A stretch of 64,000 nt of DNA from Echinicola sp. 20G (GTDB lineage Bacteria; Bacteroidota; Bacteroidia; Cytophagales; Cyclobacteriaceae), in NCBI RefSeq assembly GCF_015533855.1, contig NZ_AP024154.1:1181001-1245000 (forward strand). The letters run 5' to 3'. Positions within the stretch are counted from its first letter, which is position 1. Every line of letters begins with the position of its first letter. Below are positions 61,964 to 64,000 of this stretch, piece after piece. The notes below the pieces were generated by a model. It was not told where the DNA came from, made no database searches, and worked only from the letters and a program-made list of their open reading frames with translations. Made by a program: the position numbers and the translations under genes.

Positions 61964-62776
61964 TTACTCACATTGCGTATCTTGGAGACTTGCATCCCAG
62001 CAATGATACAATTCATCGTCAAAGTGCATTTCACTCATTACCCTTCCGTAGCTCCCCTCTTTACTCCAATTGACATAGATTTCATCTCCAGAACTTACAT
62101 TGTTAATCATCACACTTCTATCCATATCCATAGAGCCATCCACTCCATAAGTAATGGAACTGCCTTTATTTTCTCCTTCCTTCTCTACCGTAAAGGTAGT
62201 TGTACCCTTGGCAGCTTCGTGATCATATTCCCAAGAATTGGACAACCACACAGAGGAAGATGATGGAGATTCATACAATTCCCAAGCGCCCATTTCACCA
62301 TTTAGTTTGGAAGTCCCAGTAAACCAGACAAAGTTATTAACTCCTTCACCAGAAATGTAACCTGTCCAAGCCACTTCCTGTCCATCAACATCGGCAGTAA
62401 GGCGTACCTCATAAGATCCTTTGCCTTCCACTTGGAAGCCTTTTTCCCAGACCCAAAGTTCTTGGCTCTCATTGTATACCGCTTCCACATCAACAGTCGC
62501 CTTAAATGCTGTCACAGGTACTGCCAAATGCGAATAAAGAATCATACTATAAACTCCTACGTTAATAGCAGCATAGGCCCAATTGCCAACAGCGATCTCC
62601 CTTGATCCTTCAGAGCCTTGATCATCAAACATGGTCATATCCGGAGCCATGCTGCTTTCAGGTGGCATGGTTGGCTTTTCCGACTGCTGTCCGTTTGGCT
62701 GTTCGTCATCTTTGGTACAAGACCCTAGCAGCACCAGTACTGCCAAAAAGATTCCTATCGATTTTTTCATAGTCAT
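61964..62776 (-). CDS. Lipoprotein of unknown function
   Basis: A 270-residue lipoprotein (lipobox LLGSC, C20) with a short acidic/Pro-rich linker (PPESSMAPDMTMFDDQGSEG) and a beta-rich body: KGSYEVRLTADVDGQEVAWT, NNFVWFTGTSKLNGEMGAWE, SSVWLSNSWEYDHEAAKGTT. No family recognised; the repeated strands suggest a beta-barrel-like or lipocalin-like fold, uncertain. Periplasmic or surface. Confidence 0.6.
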   Translation of the reverse strand: MTMKKSIGIFLAVLVLLGSCTKDDEQPNGQQSEKPTMPPESSMAPDMTMFDDQGSEGSREIAVGNWAYAAINVGVYSMILYSHLAVPVTAFKATVDVEAVYNESQELWVWEKGFQVEGKGSYEVRLTADVDGQEVAWTGYISGEGVNNFVWFTGTSKLNGEMGAWELYESPSSSSVWLSNSWEYDHEAAKGTTTFTVEKEGENKGSSITYGVDGSMDMDRSVMINNVSSGDEIYVNWSKEGSYGRVMSEMHFDDELYHCWDASLQDTQCE

Positions 62777-62972
62777 GTGGTGTTGGTTTAGTTTTCAAAC
62801 GTGTTGAAATACAAAGACAGTGCCAATGCATTCAACTCTAAAGATAAATCAATGAGACAAAAACATCAATTAACCACACCTATTTGTAAACCAATAAATT
62901 AGCTTCTTAAAGCAAAAAAAATGCATAAATCACCAATACAGTCTTTAAAGGATTTTCTTTATTAGTTTGAAA

Positions 62973-63230
62973 TCAAATAGAAGAGCTAAAAATTAAAGTG
63001 CCTGACATCAAAAACCGTTTTCCAGATGTTCCCTTCAAATATTTCTCATGATCTCTTGCCTCCAACCGTGTTGTAAAAATCTTCTTATAGATCAATCGAA
63101 AGGGACGGTAGGGTTTCGTTGTCCTTTCATAGCCCAAATTGTGGCGGTGAAGTCGATCCTCCAAATTGGCTGTCAGCCCTACATAAATATAATTCCTCTT
63201 TTCGCTCGATATCGCATAAACTGTATACAT
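62973..63230 (-). CDS. GIY-YIG domain protein
   Basis: An 85-residue single-domain GIY-YIG protein from ATG 63230: MYTVYAISSEKRNYIYVGLT with the V-Y and Y-V-G (GIY/YIG) pair, then NLEDRLHRHN with the conserved Arg and His, and FTTRLEARDHEKYLKGTSGK with the Glu. Longer frames into the tRNA-Leu gene are rejected because they translate the tRNA. Free-standing GIY-YIG proteins are frequent in Bacteroidota and often beside tRNA or rRNA genes; the nuclease role is presumed. It lies 15 bases beyond the tRNA terminator. Confidence 0.8.
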   Translation of the reverse strand: MYTVYAISSEKRNYIYVGLTANLEDRLHRHNLGYERTTKPYRPFRLIYKKIFTTRLEARDHEKYLKGTSGKRFLMSGTLIFSSSI

Positions 63231-63245
63231 AACCCTAAAATACAA

Positions 63246-63269
63246 AAAGCCTCGCTTTCGCGAGGCTTT
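63246..63269 (-). terminator. tRNA-Leu terminator
   Basis: AAAGCCTCGC (63246-63255), loop TTTC, complement (63260-63269); a T5 run follows on the minus strand. It starts two bases after the tRNA end. Confidence 0.85.
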
Positions 63270-63271
63270 CG

Positions 63272-63355
63272 TACCAGGAGCGGGAATCGAACCCGCACGG
63301 CCTAATGGCCACAAGATTTTAAGTCTTGCGTGTCTACCAGTTCCACCATCCCGGC
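63272..63355 (-). tRNA. tRNA-Leu (anticodon UAA)
   Basis: 84 bases folding as a class II tRNA. The 5' acceptor GCCGGGA pairs with TCCTGGT, the anticodon stem is CAAGA/TCTTG around loop CTTAAAA (anticodon TAA), a variable arm precedes the T-loop GTTCGATTC. CCA is not encoded, so it is added post-transcriptionally. Confidence 0.95.
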
Positions 63356-63430
63356 TTCTTCTAGTTTTCGTAGAAGTTACCTTTACTTGTTCCAAAGCTT
63401 TTTGTCAACCCTTACTTCAGAAACAAGAAA

Positions 63431-63447
63431 GCCCTTCTTTTAAGGGC
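63431..63447 (-). terminator. tRNA-Gly terminator
   Basis: GCCCTT (63431-63436) and AAGGGC (63442-63447) with loop CTTTT; a T-rich tail follows on the minus strand. Confidence 0.7.
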
Positions 63448-63454
63448 CCTTGAG

Positions 63455-63527
<73 letters not shown>

Positions 63528-63677
63528 TTGTTATGAAATCTATGACTTTGACCGTGTTATCTCCGTCATTGTGAGTGCAAATGTACGCAGCTTTTTTTAA
63601 ACTGCAATAGATGCCCAAAAAAAATTTCTCCTTTTCAAGCACCCAATACACTATTACACTGATTTTCAGGCAGATTT

Positions 63678-64000
63678 TTACTCCAACTTTTTCTTGATTT
63701 CATTCAGCTTCAACAAGGCTTCCACTGGAGATATGGTGTTAATATCTATGGCATCCAACAACTCCTGCGCTTCCTTGAATTTAGGATCAATCTCAAAAAG
63801 GCTCAATTGGAAATTGTTTTTGGGCACATCCTTCATCTTTTCTTTCTGTTGATGCATGTCCTTGTCCTTTTCCAAATGCCCCATTATTTCCGCAGCTCTT
63901 AGCACTACTGGATTGGGCATACCTGCCATTTGGGCCACATGGATACCAAAACTGTGCTCACTACCTCCTTCTTTTAGTTTGCGCATAAATATCACCTTAT
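63678..64000 (-). CDS. mutS: DNA mismatch repair protein MutS (C-terminal part)
   Basis: The last 107 residues of MutS; the frame is open to the right edge, and the gene begins beyond the window. The recognisable end of the ATPase domain, FMRKLKEGGSEHSFGIHVAQ and MAGMPNPVVLRAAEIMGHLE, is followed by a linker (NNFQLSLFEIDPK) and the C-terminal helices ALLKLNEIKKKLE. MutS recognises mismatches. The LSLF segment resembles the sliding-clamp-binding motif found near MutS C-termini. Confidence 0.95.
   Translation of the reverse strand, partial: KVIFMRKLKEGGSEHSFGIHVAQMAGMPNPVVLRAAEIMGHLEKDKDMHQQKEKMKDVPKNNFQLSLFEIDPKFKEAQELLDAIDINTISPVEALLKLNEIKKKLE

Noticed and set aside
62973..63395. A longer frame that joins the GIY-YIG gene to upstream sequence
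   Set aside because: The extra 55 residues translate the tRNA-Leu gene and its terminator; the real start is ATG 63230.

Overview
The window looks like a chromosomal segment of a marine-type Bacteroidota, most likely order Cytophagales (Cyclobacteriaceae-like, e.g. the Echinicola/Cyclobacterium/Algoriphagus range). This is an inference. It rests on low GC, almost no Shine-Dalgarno sequences, promoter elements of the Bacteroidota TTG-N19-TAnnTTTG type, a GldD gliding lipoprotein, a fused SecDF, a TonB-dependent receptor, formylglycine-type sulfatases, secreted Gfo/Idh/MocA oxidoreductases with Tat-like signals, and many lipoproteins. I see no IS element, prophage, CRISPR array, rRNA operon or SusC/SusD pair. 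Two tRNA genes and the 3' end of mutS lie at the right edge.

Layout. 1-6 kb: SRPBCC, AlkD-type repair, PHP-domain lipoprotein, an ExbD-like lipoprotein, an NlpE/META stress lipoprotein, and a small Crp/SRPBCC/YdeI-like group. 6-10 kb: a sulfatase with a HEAT-like tail, then a LysR regulator with a YeiH-type exporter. 10-16 kb: DsbD, M20 dipeptidase, TRIC-type channel, and an overlapping patatin/methyltransferase pair. 16-21 kb: a Gfo/Idh enzyme stop-to-start with a NarL-type response regulator, followed (reading right to left) by a histidine kinase and a cassette of two paralogous 7-TM proteins flanking an acidic protein ending in a CPPTC tail. 21-25 kb: secDF, preceded by a small secreted ORF that resembles a secretion-monitor leader. 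25-32.5 kb: DUF5009/NagX-type protein, M28 peptidase, DinB-like protein, gldD, GHL10 glycosidase, sulfatase. 32.7-38.7 kb: SSS symporter, N-acetylhexosamine-kinase-like phosphotransferase, Gfo/Idh enzyme, HExxH protease. 38.8-46.5 kb: recG, GH29 fucosidase, TonB receptor, oxyR. 46.8-50.5 kb: an orphan ABC ATPase with altered catalytic residues, a Gfo/Idh enzyme, and an overlapping double-thioredoxin lipoprotein. 50.6-64 kb: glycan-type unknown, Fur, large metalloproteases (DUF5117 type, M14), MscS, a 53-codon small gene, an FAD protein, lipoprotein, GIY-YIG protein, tRNA-Leu, tRNA-Gly and mutS.

How the genes work together. Several genes suit degradation and salvage of sulfated or amino-sugar glycans: two sulfatases, GH29 fucosidase, NagX-like membrane protein, sugar-type symporter, NahK-like kinase and three Gfo/Idh enzymes. 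They are dispersed, not a classical polysaccharide utilisation locus. Envelope quality control and redox are a second theme (SecDF, DsbD, NlpE-like, thioredoxin lipoprotein, OxyR, Fur).

The strongest leads for something undescribed are (i) the small secreted ORF upstream of secDF ending in IIAPNAP, a candidate nascent-chain secretion sensor, (ii) the 7TM-acidic CPPTC protein-7TM-kinase-regulator cassette, and (iii) the permease-less ABC ATPase with substituted Q-loop and Walker B residues. All functions are sequence-reading calls; no database search was run.
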